The notes beneath the pieces were generated by a model, which was given only the letters and a program-made list of their open reading frames with translations, did not search any database and was not told the origin of the DNA. This document shows positions 42,943 to 51,814 of a DNA stretch of 64,000 bases, piece after piece (the first letter of the stretch is position 1; the number at the start of each line of letters is the position of its first letter). The DNA lies in the NCBI RefSeq assembly GCF_003946205.1, contig NZ_RHOS01000010.1, positions 1-64,000 on the forward strand, in the 5' to 3' direction. Origin of the DNA: Companilactobacillus keshanensis (GTDB lineage Bacteria > Bacillota > Bacilli > Lactobacillales > Lactobacillaceae). A program made the position numbers and the translations under genes.

Positions 42943-43878
42943 TTAATTTTTCCCTACAGTCAAATCCATAAAAACATCATCTAAAGATGGTTCTTGAACT
43001 GTTAAGTTACTTATGGTTATTTTTGCCCGTTGTAAACTAACCAATAATGGTGTCAGTTGGTCGATTTTTTTCAATTTAATATTTATTTGTTGATCGTTCT
43101 GATGAATAGATGTATCAAATTCATCTTTAACTAACTTAACCGCTGTATCTACTTGATCAATTTCTTTTACAGTGAAGTTCAAGCTGGTACCACCTACTTG
43201 TTGCTTAAGTTCTGTAGGTGTTCCAATTTTTATTAATTTACCGTGATCAATAACTGCGATTCTATCTGCCAATTGGTCGGCCTCATCGAGATACTGAGTC
43301 GTTAGTAAAACAGTTGACCCTTGAGCTACTAATTTTTTGATCGTATCCCACATTTGTGTTCTAGTACGAGGATCTAGTCCAGTAGTCGGCTCATCCAAAA
43401 AAATCAAGGCCGGACGGGTGATAAGACTAACAGCTAGATCCAATCTTCGCCGCATCCCACCTGAGAAATTTTTAAGTGCTTTATCCGCAGAAGTGACTAA
43501 TGAAAATTCTTCCAGCAGTTCATTTGTTCGCCGTTTAGAATTAGATCGAGACAGTCCATTTAATCGAGAAAAGATCATTAAATTTTCTCGAGCAGAAATG
43601 TCTTCATCGATCGAAGCATATTGTCCGGTCAATCCAAACATTGAACGTGCAAGTCTTCCTTCTTTCAACGTATCGTGACCAAAAATTTTTACATTACCAC
43701 TATTAGACCTCAGTAATGTTGTCATCATTCGTAAAATTGTGGTCTTACCGGCTCCATTGGGTCCTAATAATCCAAATACCTCACCTTGTTTAACGTTAAA
43801 GGAAACATCATCTACTACGGTTTTAATACCAAACTTTTTTGTTAAATGACTAACTTCAATTGCATTAATGACTGACAT
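42943..43878 (-). CDS. ABC transporter ATP-binding protein (DrrA-like)
   Basis: 311 residues. Walker A GPNGAGKT, signature FSGGMRRRLDLAVSL, Walker B LIFLDEPTTGLD, and the DrrA-type C-terminal extension of about 90 residues. Drug or lipid export with the following permease. GAGG precedes the ATG. The promoter TTGCAA-17-TACAAT contains repeats of ACCTGATT recognised presumably by the divergent MarR regulator. Confidence 0.93.
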   Translation of the reverse strand: MSVINAIEVSHLTKKFGIKTVVDDVSFNVKQGEVFGLLGPNGAGKTTILRMMTTLLRSNSGNVKIFGHDTLKEGRLARSMFGLTGQYASIDEDISARENLMIFSRLNGLSRSNSKRRTNELLEEFSLVTSADKALKNFSGGMRRRLDLAVSLITRPALIFLDEPTTGLDPRTRTQMWDTIKKLVAQGSTVLLTTQYLDEADQLADRIAVIDHGKLIKIGTPTELKQQVGGTSLNFTVKEIDQVDTAVKLVKDEFDTSIHQNDQQINIKLKKIDQLTPLLVSLQRAKITISNLTVQEPSLDDVFMDLTVGKN

Positions 43879-43907
43879 TATTTGTTGCCTCGTTATTTTC
43901 GATTTTT

Positions 43908-43983
43908 AATCAGGTTACCTGATTGATTTTATTGTAAGGGCACCTGATTAAATTTGCAAGAATTTTATTCAGGCTACCTGACT
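43908..43983. promoter_or_regulatory. MarR operators in divergent promoter region
   Basis: A perfect 17-bp palindrome AATCAGGTTACCTGATT (43908-43924), a half-site CACCTGATTA (43941-43950) inside the ABC promoter spacer (-35 TTGCAA 43954-43959, -10 TACAAT reversed at 43931-43936), and a second palindrome ATTCAGGCTACCTGACT (43967-43983). Their placement predicts repression of both the exporter and the regulator. Confidence 0.82.
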
Positions 43984-44031
43984 ATCTTTTTTTAAATCAA
44001 CCAGTATAATAATGTTTGGAGGTTAAATCAT

Positions 44032-44550
44032 ATGCCAAATTTACTCAAACAAAAGAATGCTGCTGGTAAGCTAATCGAGTTCGGCATGGTCCGCCATGTC
44101 GCGGATAACATTGCCCATAGAGATTCTGATAATGTCGAAAGACAATCTATGTTTCAGGGACAAGGTAAAATTTTAATAGCTTTGTCGCAAAATGATGGCC
44201 TTTCACAAAAAGAATTAGCCACAAGACTTGATTTAACCGCACAATCAACCGCAGAATTCGTAAATAAACTTGTTAAAAAGAATCTAGTCACAAAAGAGAA
44301 ATCTACTAAAGATCGGCGAATGACAATTATTAGATTAACTGATTCAGGACGTAAAATGGCTACAACTGAATCGTCAAAAGTTCCTGAATTTTTAAATGTA
44401 TTATCTGATGAAGAATTGGATCAACTTACTAGTATACTTACCAAAATTAATTCCAGTCTTTATGATGAAATAAATAATTCAGATCAGCCCACGTTATTCG
44501 AAAAATCCCAGCAAGTTATTAAAGATCACATTCGTGATTGGTTTCTATAA
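44032..44550 (+). CDS. MarR family transcriptional regulator
   Basis: 172 residues with the winged helix at about residues 45-105 (GLSQKELATRLDLTAQSTAE, then DRRMTIIRLT wing). GGAGG precedes the ATG. Divergent from the DrrAB-type exporter with three matching sites between, so it most likely represses that exporter and itself. Confidence 0.92.
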   Translation: MPNLLKQKNAAGKLIEFGMVRHVADNIAHRDSDNVERQSMFQGQGKILIALSQNDGLSQKELATRLDLTAQSTAEFVNKLVKKNLVTKEKSTKDRRMTIIRLTDSGRKMATTESSKVPEFLNVLSDEELDQLTSILTKINSSLYDEINNSDQPTLFEKSQQVIKDHIRDWFL

Positions 44551-44552
44551 TC

Positions 44553-44608
44553 AAAAAGGTGTCATACAATTATTAGATAATAATCTAACGAATGTATGAC
44601 ACCTTTTT
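44553..44608. terminator. Bidirectional terminator after MarR gene
   Basis: AAAAAGGTGTCATACA pairs with TGTATGACACCTTTTT. Confidence 0.93.
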
Positions 44609-44643
44609 AAATTATGATTTGACCAGAAATACTAATATTAGTT

Positions 44644-47313
44644 CTAATCTAGAACTTGAAATTGGTTTCTAAGTTTCAAATTACGAATATACTTATCAAA
44701 TTCGGCAACAATCAACACTATAAATCCACCAATTATCGCCAAGCCCCATTCCATTATTCCAAGTGAACCTGTATAGAAAATTCCTTGCATAAATGGAACA
44801 TAAGTCAGAATAACCTGTAGTACCAACATCAAGCCTACAAAATAGAAAGCCTTCGGATTTGAAAAGAAGTTCTTTGAAAAGGCTGATTTCTGGGAGCGAA
44901 TATTGAATAAGTAAAATATTTTGCCCATGATCAACACGTTGACCATCGTCGTGCTTGAAATCACTGCACTGACACCATTGCCACGTAATAAAGCATCTAT
45001 CACTAAACTAACTACTGCCATCAAAATAGAAATATAGGTTACTTGGAATAAGTCATGTCGACTCATCAATTTCGAACCAGTCTTTCTGGGCGGACGTTTC
45101 ATGATCCCAGATTCAGCTGGTTCAAACGTCAAGGCAAATTGAATCGTAACTGCTGATACCATGTTTATCCATAATAACTGTGTTGGATGTAAGGGAATAT
45201 CACTTTTTGTCATTATTGCATAGGCAATGATCAACCCTTCTGAAAAGGAGATCGGTAGAAGATATAAAATACTCTTCTTGATATTATCAAAAATTCTTCT
45301 ACCTTCTCTAATAGCTTTAGAAATCGTCGCAAAATTATCATCTGTCAAAATCATGTCAGCAGAATCTTTGGCAACATCAGTTCCTTTGATACCCATTGCC
45401 ACCCCGATATCAGCACGTTTCAGAGCTGGCGCGTCATTTACACCATCCCCAGTCATAGCTGTTACCTTATTATTTTTCTGTAAAGCTTCAATTATTTCGA
45501 TCTTATTTCCCGGAGTTGTTCTGGCAAATACTTGATTCTCGTCAGCCGCAATAATTTGTTCTTCTTCTGACAACTTATCCCATTGTGGACCTGTAATTGC
45601 ACTAATTTTATCAGCCAAACCGAGTTTTTCGCCAATAGCAGACGCCGTGATCGGACTGTCACCAGTGATCATTTTAACTTCAACACCAGCGGAACGAATT
45701 TCTTTCAATGCATCAATAACTTCCTCTCTTGGAGGATCAATGATAGCTGCGAGTCCTAAGAAGTTCAATCCGTTATTTATGAGGTCATGCGTTATGTTTG
45801 TCGTTTCATTTGAAACTTTTTTATAACCGACGGCAATCACACGTTTACCATCTTTTGAAAAACCTTTCACTCGATTCGACCACATTTCTTGATTAAAACC
45901 TTCATCTAAATTTTTGGCCATTTGGAATAATTTATCTGGAGAACCTTTTACAAATAAATAGTTTTGATTATCTTTTTGTACTAGTCGAGCAATATATCTG
46001 AAATCAGAATCAAATGGCAATACATCAATTTTTTTATAGTTAGTCGTTTCACCATGCGGAAAAACTTTATGATAAAGCGCTAGGAAGGCTCCATCGGTTG
46101 GCTCACCAGCAATATTCCACTTACCATCTTCATTATTTAAATGTGTGTCATTTGCCTGATAACCTGACTCTAAAAACAATTGCATCTGTTCATTTATTTC
46201 AACTGATTGATCGTTCTGAACAATATCACCTTTAGGTTCATAACCAATACCAGTTACTTGAAATTCTTCATCATCAACTACAATATCCGTTACTGTCATT
46301 TCATTTTTAGTCAGCGTACCTGTCTTATCCGTTGCAATAACATCAACTGAACCTAACGTTTCTACGGCTGGTAAAGTTTTAATGATGGTATTTTGATTTT
46401 TTGCCATATCGTTAACGCCTTTAGCCAAAATAACCGAAGTTGTTGCAGGCAATCCTTCAGGGATAGTTCCTACAACCATTGATACCACTGCCATTGACAG
46501 AACGGAGATCGAATATACATCAAAGAATAGGCCCATAAAGAAAATTACAATCGCTGCAAATACAATAAAGTAAGATACATTCGTACCAAGTTTATCGATA
46601 ACTTGCATTAGGGGTGTCTTACGTTTCTTTACTGAGCTTACTTCTGAAGAAATTTTCCCAATTTCAGTATCTTCAGCCGTAGCTACAACTGATCCTAAAC
46701 CACTACCTTTAGTAACCGCCGTCGATGCAAATGCCATATTAGTCTGCTCTGCTAAAGGTGCATCATTAAAAATAACTTCAGCAGTTTTCTCAACCGAATT
46801 AGTTTCACCTGTTAAAGAAGACTCTTGAACCCTCAAGTTATCAGAATTGATTATTCTGAGGTCCCCTGGAACATTGTCGCCCGCCTCAAGAAAAACCGTA
46901 TCCCCTACAACCAGATCTTCAGCCGAAATTTCTTTTCTCTGACCATCACGATATACCGTCGCATTGATCGATAGCATTTCCTTGATTCTTTCCAAAGCAT
47001 TGGAAGCACTGGCCTCTTGGAAATATCCGATCAACGAATTAATGATAACTACCAATCCGATTATGATCGAATCAGAGTAATGTCCCAACACCAATGTGAT
47101 GATCGCAGCGATTATCAACACATAAATCACCATATTATTGAATTGTCTAAAGAACATTTTCCATTTAGGAGTCCTCTCTGACTCCAGTTTGTTTGGTCCA
47201 AATTCTTCTAGACGGTTATTAGCTTCCTTAGTCGAAAGACCCTGTTCAAAATCTTGAATCTTATTTTTTTGTTTTAATTCTTGTAAGTATATTTGATAGT
47301 TTTTTCTGTCCAT
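44644..47313 (-). CDS. Cation-transporting P-type ATPase (P2 type)
   Basis: 889 residues. N-terminal cation-ATPase domain, TGES actuator loop (SSLTGETNSVEK), phosphorylation motif DKTGTLTKNEM (about residue 331), nucleotide domain with KGSPDKLF, hinge TGDGVNDAPALKRADIG and a C-terminal six-helix bundle. Closest in form to Ca2+/Mn2+ or Na+/K+-like P2 pumps (PacL/YloB); the ion cannot be fixed by eye. ATG at 47313 with GAGG upstream. Monocistronic. Confidence 0.93.
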   Translation of the reverse strand: MDRKNYQIYLQELKQKNKIQDFEQGLSTKEANNRLEEFGPNKLESERTPKWKMFFRQFNNMVIYVLIIAAIITLVLGHYSDSIIIGLVVIINSLIGYFQEASASNALERIKEMLSINATVYRDGQRKEISAEDLVVGDTVFLEAGDNVPGDLRIINSDNLRVQESSLTGETNSVEKTAEVIFNDAPLAEQTNMAFASTAVTKGSGLGSVVATAEDTEIGKISSEVSSVKKRKTPLMQVIDKLGTNVSYFIVFAAIVIFFMGLFFDVYSISVLSMAVVSMVVGTIPEGLPATTSVILAKGVNDMAKNQNTIIKTLPAVETLGSVDVIATDKTGTLTKNEMTVTDIVVDDEEFQVTGIGYEPKGDIVQNDQSVEINEQMQLFLESGYQANDTHLNNEDGKWNIAGEPTDGAFLALYHKVFPHGETTNYKKIDVLPFDSDFRYIARLVQKDNQNYLFVKGSPDKLFQMAKNLDEGFNQEMWSNRVKGFSKDGKRVIAVGYKKVSNETTNITHDLINNGLNFLGLAAIIDPPREEVIDALKEIRSAGVEVKMITGDSPITASAIGEKLGLADKISAITGPQWDKLSEEEQIIAADENQVFARTTPGNKIEIIEALQKNNKVTAMTGDGVNDAPALKRADIGVAMGIKGTDVAKDSADMILTDDNFATISKAIREGRRIFDNIKKSILYLLPISFSEGLIIAYAIMTKSDIPLHPTQLLWINMVSAVTIQFALTFEPAESGIMKRPPRKTGSKLMSRHDLFQVTYISILMAVVSLVIDALLRGNGVSAVISSTTMVNVLIMGKIFYLFNIRSQKSAFSKNFFSNPKAFYFVGLMLVLQVILTYVPFMQGIFYTGSLGIMEWGLAIIGGFIVLIVAEFDKYIRNLKLRNQFQVLD

Positions 47314-47428
47314 CAAAGACCTCGCTTTCTTAAAGTGGGTTCGGTGGATCTAACCGTGTATATAAACGATAACAAATATTTTTATTTAAGTAAAGACTTA
47401 TACCTATATATACTTATATCTAATATAT

Positions 47429-47456
47429 AAAAAAAGAGTCGCAACAGCGACTCTAC
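47429..47456 (-). terminator. Terminator of M20 peptidase gene
   Basis: GAGTCGC pairs with GCGACTC, seven T on the minus strand. It overlaps the peptidase stop codon. Confidence 0.88.
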
Positions 47457-48796
47457 AAACGTTCTAGCAACTCGTAAGAAATTTTAATTCCATCATAAAA
47501 GGCTTTTTCAGTGATATTTTCGTTAGGTGCATGATTGCACTGATCAAAGTTAGCATATGGAATGGTAAACACAGGTACTTTCAAAATATCTGACCATACG
47601 TAATTTGGAACCGTTCCCGGCATTGTAGGTTCAATCAATCCTGAACCAGTTGCTTCTTTAATGGCATTAACCAGTGGTTCAATATTTTTATCATCAGAAG
47701 CAGTCTTGCATGGAGGTACTTGGACCAAGTAGTGAACCTTGATATCCCCGTTGTTTATCTCATCTTGAAGGAAATTATTGATACCAATCTGGATCTCTTT
47801 TATATCCTGTTTGCCGACCAATCGTGTTTCAACTTTCATAACAGCGGTATGGGGAATAATTGACTTCATTCCTTTAGCCGTATAACCTGCCCTGATTCCT
47901 GAAATATTAAATGTTGGTCTAAACATCAACTTCTGATAATATTCCAAGCCAGTTTCAGGAAGGTCTTTGACGCCGGTCTGTTTAGATATTGACTCTTTAT
48001 CGTATGGCAATTGTTTCATCCAATCGATCTCTGTTTGACTAGGATCTTCAACTCCATCATAAAATTCAGGGATCAAAACTTTGTCATTTTCAAAATCGTA
48101 AATCTTTTGTAGTAATTCCATCAATACCAGCACGGGATTCTTCATGATATTTCCCAGATTTCCGGAATGATTATCCTGGGTTCCTGTTTTGGCGGTGACT
48201 TGAAATCCTAATGCACCACGATTACCTAATCGCAAAACGTGCTGTCCGGATTGATTAAAGGAACCATCGACTACTATGGCTAAATCGACATCCTTCAATT
48301 TGTTATCAGCCAATTCTTTAACAGTGAATGGTAAATTCTTGCTACCTTGTTCTTCTTCGCCTTCAATCAAAAATTTAATATTGAAAGGAAAACTACCATT
48401 AACTTGTTTATACACATACAATCCTAAAATTTGTGCTAACAATTGTCCTTTGTTATCGCCAGCTCCTCGACCGTAAAAGCGATGATTTTTTTTGGTCAAA
48501 GTAAAAGGATCTGTATCCCAATCAGCATTAATTCCCGGCGTCATAACGTCGTAATGCCCATAAAACAAGACTGTGCGATCACTTTGGCCGTCTATTTCAG
48601 CCAAAATGGTAGGTGATCCCGCAGTTTGAATTACTTCTACATGAGCTCCCAGATCCTTTAATTTTTCTTGCAACAATATAATTGTTTCGTTGATACCTTC
48701 GCCTGTGGCACTAACACCTTTAAGTCCAATAAGTTTTTTGAACAAACCTTCAAACTCAGATTTATTATCTTCAATGAAACTATCTCTTGAAACCAA
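47453..48796 (-). CDS. M20 family metallopeptidase
   Basis: 447 residues. Metal-binding motifs FYGHYDVMTP (His, Asp), RGAGDNKGQL, and EGEEEQGS (catalytic Glu) in the expected order, with a dimerisation domain in the middle. M20 enzymes remove N-terminal residues or split dipeptides. TTG start at 48796, seven bases after GGAGG. No signal peptide. Confidence 0.92.
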   Translation of the reverse strand: MVSRDSFIEDNKSEFEGLFKKLIGLKGVSATGEGINETIILLQEKLKDLGAHVEVIQTAGSPTILAEIDGQSDRTVLFYGHYDVMTPGINADWDTDPFTLTKKNHRFYGRGAGDNKGQLLAQILGLYVYKQVNGSFPFNIKFLIEGEEEQGSKNLPFTVKELADNKLKDVDLAIVVDGSFNQSGQHVLRLGNRGALGFQVTAKTGTQDNHSGNLGNIMKNPVLVLMELLQKIYDFENDKVLIPEFYDGVEDPSQTEIDWMKQLPYDKESISKQTGVKDLPETGLEYYQKLMFRPTFNISGIRAGYTAKGMKSIIPHTAVMKVETRLVGKQDIKEIQIGINNFLQDEINNGDIKVHYLVQVPPCKTASDDKNIEPLVNAIKEATGSGLIEPTMPGTVPNYVWSDILKVPVFTIPYANFDQCNHAPNENITEKAFYDGIKISYELLERL

Positions 48797-48870
48797 AATG
48801 TCTCCTCCTCATTAATGGTTCTCTGATTTAGTATCATTGTAGACCTTTTAGACTGTCATAAACGCCTATC

Positions 48871-49359
48871 TTAAATAAATGAAACGAAACGTTTATTCCA
48901 AATGCTCTCATAAAAGGCAATTGTATCCTCGGCACTCAAATAATCGTTATCCATCGTTGTCGTCATATCCGGACGTATGAGAATTTTATAGCCCAATCCA
49001 TGTGCCATCTTGATCGTCGTGTCACAACAATATTCTGTTTGAGCTCCACAAATTTCAATTGTCTTCAAACTATTTTCTCGCAAAAGATCATTGAGTTCTG
49101 TGTGATAAAAAGAATTAGCATGCGTCTTCTCTACTACTAGATCATCGTCTTTCCTATTCAAATCACTTGCAAATTCCCATTCTTCACTACCCTTGATCAA
49201 GTCGCTGTCATTATGTTGAATAAAAATTATTGGCAAATTATTTTGACGATAATCATCAATTCGATTATTAATATCGGCCAATAAATCATCAAAAAGATAG
49301 CAACCATTTAATTCATTCTGCATATCAATAACCAATAAAACTTGTGCCATTTTACTCAT
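48871..49359 (-). CDS. Isochorismatase-like cysteine hydrolase
   Basis: 162 residues with the family's D-K-C triad regions: VIDMQNEL (Asp10), the Lys in VVEKTHANSFYHT and the nucleophile Cys in ICGAQTEYCCDTT. Substrate unknown (nicotinamidase-like or isochorismatase-like). Its ATG follows the arsC stop TAA directly, so the two are translated as one unit. Confidence 0.88.
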   Translation of the reverse strand: MSKMAQVLLVIDMQNELNGCYLFDDLLADINNRIDDYRQNNLPIIFIQHNDSDLIKGSEEWEFASDLNRKDDDLVVEKTHANSFYHTELNDLLRENSLKTIEICGAQTEYCCDTTIKMAHGLGYKILIRPDMTTTMDNDYLSAEDTIAFYESIWNKRFVSFI

Positions 49360-49758
49360 TTAGATTAGCTCCTTAACCTTTATCTCGATCTCATCACGAA
49401 CTTTTCGAAATACCTTCAATATTTCTTCTTCTGAACCTTTGGCCTGAGCCGGATCAATTAGTCCCCAATGGATGTGTTCCACATTTTTAGGGATAACTGG
49501 ACACCGATCCCTAGCATCACCACAAAGAGTTACGATCAAGTCACAACTATTGAAGTAGTCCAAGTCAATCAGGTCTGATGTGTGATCTGAAATATCGACA
49601 CCTTTTTCGACCATAACTTGAACAGCCTTTGGATTTAGACCGTGGGTTTCAACGCCTGCACTCTTAACTTGCCAATTCGTTAAATATTTTTCACCAAATC
49701 CCTCTGCCATTTGTGAACGACATGAATTACCAGTACAAATAAAATAAATTTTTTTCAT
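49360..49758 (-). CDS. arsC: Arsenate reductase (thioredoxin type)
   Basis: 132 residues, low-molecular-weight phosphatase fold. The catalytic loop CTGNSCRS (Cys8, Cys13, Arg14) and the redox pair in [11 protein letters not shown] are both present, as in thioredoxin-coupled ArsC. It reduces arsenate to arsenite. No arsB, arsR or ars operator is beside it; a thioredoxin gene lies 1.2 kb away on the same strand. Confidence 0.9.
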   Translation of the reverse strand: MKKIYFICTGNSCRSQMAEGFGEKYLTNWQVKSAGVETHGLNPKAVQVMVEKGVDISDHTSDLIDLDYFNSCDLIVTLCGDARDRCPVIPKNVEHIHWGLIDPAQAKGSEEEILKVFRKVRDEIEIKVKELI

Positions 49759-49834
49759 TTCCTCAACCCCTTTATATTATTTCAAAATTTACCATAGAAT
49801 AGATGATAACAGATAGTCTAATTAACAAATTACC

Positions 49835-49872
49835 TTGTAATGCTTAGTAATTATATTATAATGTAATACTAA
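49835..49872 (+). promoter_or_regulatory. Promoter with inverted repeat for LCP gene
   Basis: -35 TTGTAA (49835-49840), 16 bp, -10 TATAAT (49857-49862). CTTAGTA (49843-49849) and TACTAAG (49866-49872) flank the -10, a possible operator. Confidence 0.6.
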
Positions 49873-49893
49873 GATTAATTATTGAGGTAATTT

Positions 49894-50916
49894 ATGAAAA
49901 TTTTTAAACGAATTATGATTGTTATTGTCTCTATCATTGCTTTATTAGCAGTAATTTTAGGGATATACGTTCATCAAAATAAAGAAGCTCTGAAGTCAGT
50001 TGATACTGGGAAAAATAGCGTCTCACAAAAAGTCGATCAAGATAAACCTATATCAGTTTTACTATTAGGCGCCGACACCGGAACTGATGGCCGTGTTGAC
50101 CGCGGTAATTCCGATACTATGATGCTAGTTACTTTGAACCCCAAAACCAAAAAATCTGTTATCTACTCTATTCCAAGAGATTCCGTTGCCGAGATGGTTG
50201 GCGATAAAACTAAAAACGTTCAAAAAATCAATGCCGCCTATAATATCGGAAAATCTAAAATGGCTAAAAATACAGTAAGTAAATTGTTAAATGTTCCAGT
50301 CGATTACAGTGTTGCAATCAATATGGCAGCACTCAAGAAAACTGTCAACTTTGTTGGTGGTATTACGATAAAGTCTGACATGAAAGTTAGTTTTGACGGT
50401 GTAACTGTTCCTAAAGGTACCCATCATCTTAATGGTACTAAGGCCTTGACCTATGTTCGGATGCGTTATCAAGATCCTCGTGGTGATTACGGTCGCCAGA
50501 TTCGTCAGCAACAGGTTTTAAAAGCTGTTGTAAAAAAGATGGCTCAACCTAAATATTTGATTCATTTACCAAAATTGATCAAAGAATTAGGTCCAGATAT
50601 AAGCACTGATTTAACCGATAAACAATTAGAGGAATTCCCAATGAAATATCACAATAGTGGTAAAAGTATCAAATCACATCAACTTCAAGGGAAATCCGCC
50701 TGGATAAATGGAAGCTCATATCAAGTTCTACCTACTAGTACATTGCAAAAATCTTCTGATGAATTACGCGAGAATCTAGGTTTACCAAAAGATACCGTAT
50801 CTAATACCGAAACTAAATTAAATAAGCAAAATAAATCCTTCTTTGAAGATGATAGTAATACTGATTACGACACTCACGGATTAGACAAAACTTACTATAC
50901 AAATAATACCTATTAA
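49894..50916 (+). CDS. LytR-CpsA-Psr family protein
   Basis: 340 residues: one N-terminal membrane helix (about 7-27), then the extracellular LCP domain with VLLLGADTG, RGNSDTMMLVTL and the SIPRDS strand, and YVRMRYQDPRGDYGR. LCP enzymes transfer teichoic acids or wall polysaccharides from lipid carriers to peptidoglycan. GAGG precedes the ATG. The C-terminal tail (after about 300) is Asn/Asp-rich and disordered. Confidence 0.93.
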   Translation: MKIFKRIMIVIVSIIALLAVILGIYVHQNKEALKSVDTGKNSVSQKVDQDKPISVLLLGADTGTDGRVDRGNSDTMMLVTLNPKTKKSVIYSIPRDSVAEMVGDKTKNVQKINAAYNIGKSKMAKNTVSKLLNVPVDYSVAINMAALKKTVNFVGGITIKSDMKVSFDGVTVPKGTHHLNGTKALTYVRMRYQDPRGDYGRQIRQQQVLKAVVKKMAQPKYLIHLPKLIKELGPDISTDLTDKQLEEFPMKYHNSGKSIKSHQLQGKSAWINGSSYQVLPTSTLQKSSDELRENLGLPKDTVSNTETKLNKQNKSFFEDDSNTDYDTHGLDKTYYTNNTY

Positions 50917-50920
50917 AATA

Positions 50921-50958
50921 AAAACGGCCAGTAATCGAATTTGATTACTGGTCGTTTT
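50921..50958. terminator. Bidirectional terminator between LCP and thioredoxin genes
   Basis: AAAACGGCCAGTAATC pairs with GATTACTGGTCGTTTT. Confidence 0.93.
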
Positions 50959-50979
50959 GCATTAACGTTAAATTATTTA

Positions 50980-51303
50980 TTACATGTATTGTTCTAAAGC
51001 CTTGCGGAACTTAGTTTCTGGTTGATAGCCAACCATTCTGCCAACAACTTCACCATCTTTTTTAACGATGAATGTTGGAATTCCCTGAATTCCGAAGTTA
51101 TTGGGCGTTTGTGGGTTTTTATCAACATTCATTGATGTGAACTTGATCTTGTCACCCAATTGATCGCTTTCAGATAATTTTTCCAGAATTGGATTCATCA
51201 TCTTACATGGAGGACACCAGTCAGCATTAAAATCAGTAATTACTAAGCCGGTGCTTGTTTCGTCGTTAAAAGTCTTGTCAGAAATCTCTTTAATTTTGCT
51301 CAT
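50980..51303 (-). CDS. trxA: Thioredoxin with CPPC active site
   Basis: 107 residues, complete thioredoxin fold with ADWCPPCKMM in place of the usual WCGPC and the cis-Pro motif GIPTF. The CPPC loop is rarer and is expected to shift redox potential. Its promoter (TTGATA-17-TATATT) has a TACCC-N4-GGGTA operator in the spacer, shared with the divergent CsoR-like gene, so this thioredoxin is likely inducible rather than the housekeeping one. Confidence 0.93.
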   Translation of the reverse strand: MSKIKEISDKTFNDETSTGLVITDFNADWCPPCKMMNPILEKLSESDQLGDKIKFTSMNVDKNPQTPNNFGIQGIPTFIVKKDGEVVGRMVGYQPETKFRKALEQYM

Positions 51304-51343
51304 TTAAAAGTCTCCCCTTTACCTATATCTTACTTCAATTAAC

Positions 51344-51372
51344 AATATACCCCCTAGGGTAAATTATATCAA
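51344..51372 (-). promoter_or_regulatory. trxA promoter with CsoR-type operator
   Basis: Minus strand -35 TTGATA (51367-51372), 17 bp, -10 TATATT (51344-51349). TACCCCCTAGGGTA (51348-51361) fills the spacer. The same TACCC-N4-GGGTA layout recurs at 51427-51440. Confidence 0.82.
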
Positions 51373-51415
51373 TTAATTTGTTTACTATTGTTTAAAAGAA
51401 ATATCAGCATATAAT

Positions 51416-51444
51416 TTGATGTACGGTACCCGTCTGGGTATAAT
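51416..51444 (+). promoter_or_regulatory. csoR-like promoter with matching operator
   Basis: -35 TTGATG (51416-51421), 17 bp, -10 TATAAT (51439-51444), operator TACCCGTCTGGGTA at 51427-51440 overlapping the -10. Predicts autorepression. Confidence 0.82.
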
Positions 51445-51476
51445 ATCAATTATATTAATTATTTAAGGAGGCTGAT

Positions 51477-51746
51477 ATGTCTCAAGAATCTGAAGAACTT
51501 GCAAATAAAAAAATAACTAGCCAAATTAAAAGATCGCGTGGTCAATTAGATGGCATTTTACGTATGATGGATGACGGTCGTCCTTGTAATGAGGTACTAG
51601 TTCAATTATCCGCTGTCAAATCTGGTGTCGACAAAGCCATGAAACAGGTTATTGCCCAAAATATTCGCAGCAACGTTAATTGCGTTAACGAACAACAATT
51701 ATCTAATTTACAAAACTCACTAGATTTATTGCTCAAAACTAAATGA
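51477..51746 (+). CDS. CsoR/FrmR/CstR family repressor with altered ligand set
   Basis: 89 residues of the DUF156 four-helix fold (KRSRGQLDGILRMMDDGRPC, then VLVQLSAVKSGVDKAM). Copper CsoR proteins need Cys, His, Cys at fixed spacing (25 and 29 after the first Cys). Here Cys37 is present but both later positions are Asn (62 and 66); a second Cys is at 69. So it should not bind Cu(I) like CsoR, and also differs from CstR (Cys-Cys) and FrmR (Cys-His). Operators in its own and the thioredoxin promoter suggest thiol or aldehyde-type sensing. Confidence 0.9.
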   Translation: MSQESEELANKKITSQIKRSRGQLDGILRMMDDGRPCNEVLVQLSAVKSGVDKAMKQVIAQNIRSNVNCVNEQQLSNLQNSLDLLLKTK

Positions 51747-51773
51747 TCTGACAAATTGTCAGATTATTTTTTT
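51746..51773 (+). terminator. Terminator of csoR-like gene
   Basis: ATCTGAC pairs with GTCAGAT across AAATT, followed by a T run; begins at the stop codon. Confidence 0.9.
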
Positions 51774-51814
51774 ACTCATGAATTATCCAGTAACTTCAAC
51801 AATTAAAATCTAAA

